From assembly GCA_963383645.1 (NCBI GenBank), contig OY726563.1, positions 39,794,831 to 39,858,830 of the forward strand: a stretch of 64,000 nt of DNA. The letters are read 5' to 3'. Position 1 is the stretch's first letter. Each line of letters begins with the position of its first letter. The notes beneath the pieces were generated by a model, which saw only the letters and a list, made by a program, of their open reading frames with translations, was not told where the DNA came from and did not search any database. This stretch comes from Muscardinus avellanarius. Its lineage: Eukaryota > Chordata > Mammalia > Rodentia > Gliridae. This document shows, piece after piece, positions 62,745 to 64,000 of this stretch. A program made the position numbers and the translations under genes.

Positions 62745-63304
62745 AAAGTTTATCCACACTGAAGATATATAAGTACTTCATTCCTTTTTACTGTCAAATA
62801 TATATATATATATAGTTTCCCCATTGTTATTGTCAATAATACTGCTGTGGATATTTGTATACAAGTTTGTGTGGATATATGTTTTCCTTTCTCTAGGGTA
62901 GACAACTAAGTGGAACTGCTATGCTCTATGCTAAATCTATGTTTGATATCTTAAGAAAAAGCAAAACTGTTTTCCATTTGGGAAACTGTACCATATTACA
63001 CCCCCACTAACACTGTATGAGAGTTATAGTTTGTTAACAGGCTCAATGACAGTTGTCACTGTCTTATGATTATACCTATTTTAGACAGTGTTAAGTGGTA
63101 TCTCATTGTGGTTTTAATTTGCACTTCCCGGATGGTTCCAGATGTAGAGCATCTTTTTATGTCCTTTTGGGCCACTGTATATCTTTTTTGATAAAAATGT
63201 CTGATCATTTAAAATTTTGTCATATTTTAAATGTGGTTATTTTACTGAATTTTAAGAGCTCTTTATGTACTCTGGATATAAGACTCTTGTTGAAAATATG
63301 ATTT

Positions 63305-63690
63305 TAGCTGGGCATGGTAGTGCACACTTGTAATCCCAGTTCTTGGGAGACTGAGACAGGAGGATCATGAGTTCATGGCCAGCCTCAGCTACTTAGTGAG
63401 GCCCTCCCCAACTTAGTGAGACTGTTTCAAAATAAAGAATAAAAAATAGGGCTGGGGTATAGTGCTCAGAGGTAAAAATGCTCCTTTGTTCAATCCCAGC
63501 ACCATAAAAAAGAAAATGTGACTTAAGCCAGGTGAAGAGGTGCACAATTTTCATAGACTCTAAGTAATAGTACTTAGGAGACGGAAAAAGCCAGTGTATG
63601 GTAACTTAGTGAGACACTCTTACAAAATTAAAATTAAAAGGGTTATAGTTCAAAGATAGAACATACCTGGGTTCAATCCCTAGTACCAAG
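63305..63690 (+). mobile_element. Two sciuromorph SINEs in tandem
   Basis: First 63307-63506 ('agctgggcatggtagtgcac'), second 63523-63689, the latter strongly diverged. Confidence 0.82.
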
Positions 63691-64000
63691 GGAAAAAAGA
63701 AAATGTGATTTGAAAATATTTCACTAAGTCTGTGGCTTATATTTTGTTTTAAGCTTTTTTATATTATATTTAATGTTTTTACTTTTTATTGTCATATAAT
63801 AAATTTGATTTTTAAGTGGTCTATAAATTTTAATATACATATATGGATTTGTCACTATAGTAACAATATGAACTGTTCTATAACTACACAAAACTCCCAT
63901 GTTAGTACATGTTAGTACATGTTAGTACTTTGCCCAGTATACAACATCAGCAACCACAGATTTGTTTCCCATTACAAGAGTTTTATCTTTTCAAGAAGGT

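Larger units (their letters stand above)
62225..63860 (-). mobile_element. Old L1M 3' half with SINE insertions
   Basis: The complement of an L1M: 3'UTR at 62230-62560 ('ataccataaaatacatccat', 'cagaattgtgcaaccattac'), then ORF2 terminal sequence at 62750-63290 ('gtggtatctcattgtggttt'). Three SINE pieces lie within it. Confidence 0.8.

Overview
This window is a stretch of nuclear DNA from a mammal, most likely a sciuromorph rodent (squirrel, dormouse or mountain-beaver side of the rodents). The sign is the very common dimeric SINE whose left half resembles B1/7SL ('ggtggcgcacgcttgtaatcc') and whose right half is ID/tRNA-like ('gtagctcagaggtagaatgcccctgggttcaatccccagtacc'). More than 60 copies or pieces lie here, together with L1 lineages, MIR, Tigger-type DNA transposons and MaLR-type LTRs. 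The species cannot be fixed from sequence alone.

The only intact gene structure is the central part of SLC9A7, the organellar (trans-Golgi) Na+,K+/H+ exchanger NHE7, on the minus strand. It is X-linked in human, so the window is probably from the X chromosome. Eleven consecutive coding exons are readable, numbered 2 to 12 on the assumption that exon 1 encodes the N-terminus. They run from 55526 down to 3355. All have consensus splice sites, matching phases at every junction, no internal stop and a joint length of 1288 bp (about 429 residues), covering most of the transmembrane exchanger domain. Exon 1 and promoter lie beyond 64000; the exons for the cytoplasmic C-terminus lie below position 1.

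Layout, in the direction of the gene: part of intron 1 (64000-55527); exon 2; intron 2; exon 3; intron 3 (51448-42028), which holds an unusual composite retroelement; exons 4 and 5; a 20.9 kb intron 5 with a RASL12 processed pseudogene and several L1 pieces; exons 6 to 8; exons 9 and 10 separated by only 94 bp; exons 11 and 12; and part of intron 12 (3354-1).

The most unusual region is 49.45-51.11 kb. Two arrays of roughly 150-bp, L1-5'UTR-like promoter monomers, with YY1-like AAGATGGC-type cores, flank a fragment that I recognise by its translation as the 5' coding end of CACNA2D3. That gene encodes a calcium-channel alpha2delta subunit. The fragment looks spliced and has a frameshift. All three parts are in the same orientation as SLC9A7. 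This may be a chimeric or composite retrotransposon that captured a host gene. Other points of note are a 175-bp perfect direct repeat at 9.2/10.2 kb, rearranged L1 copies, a doubly deleted RASL12 retrocopy, nested SINEs and three CTCF-like motifs.
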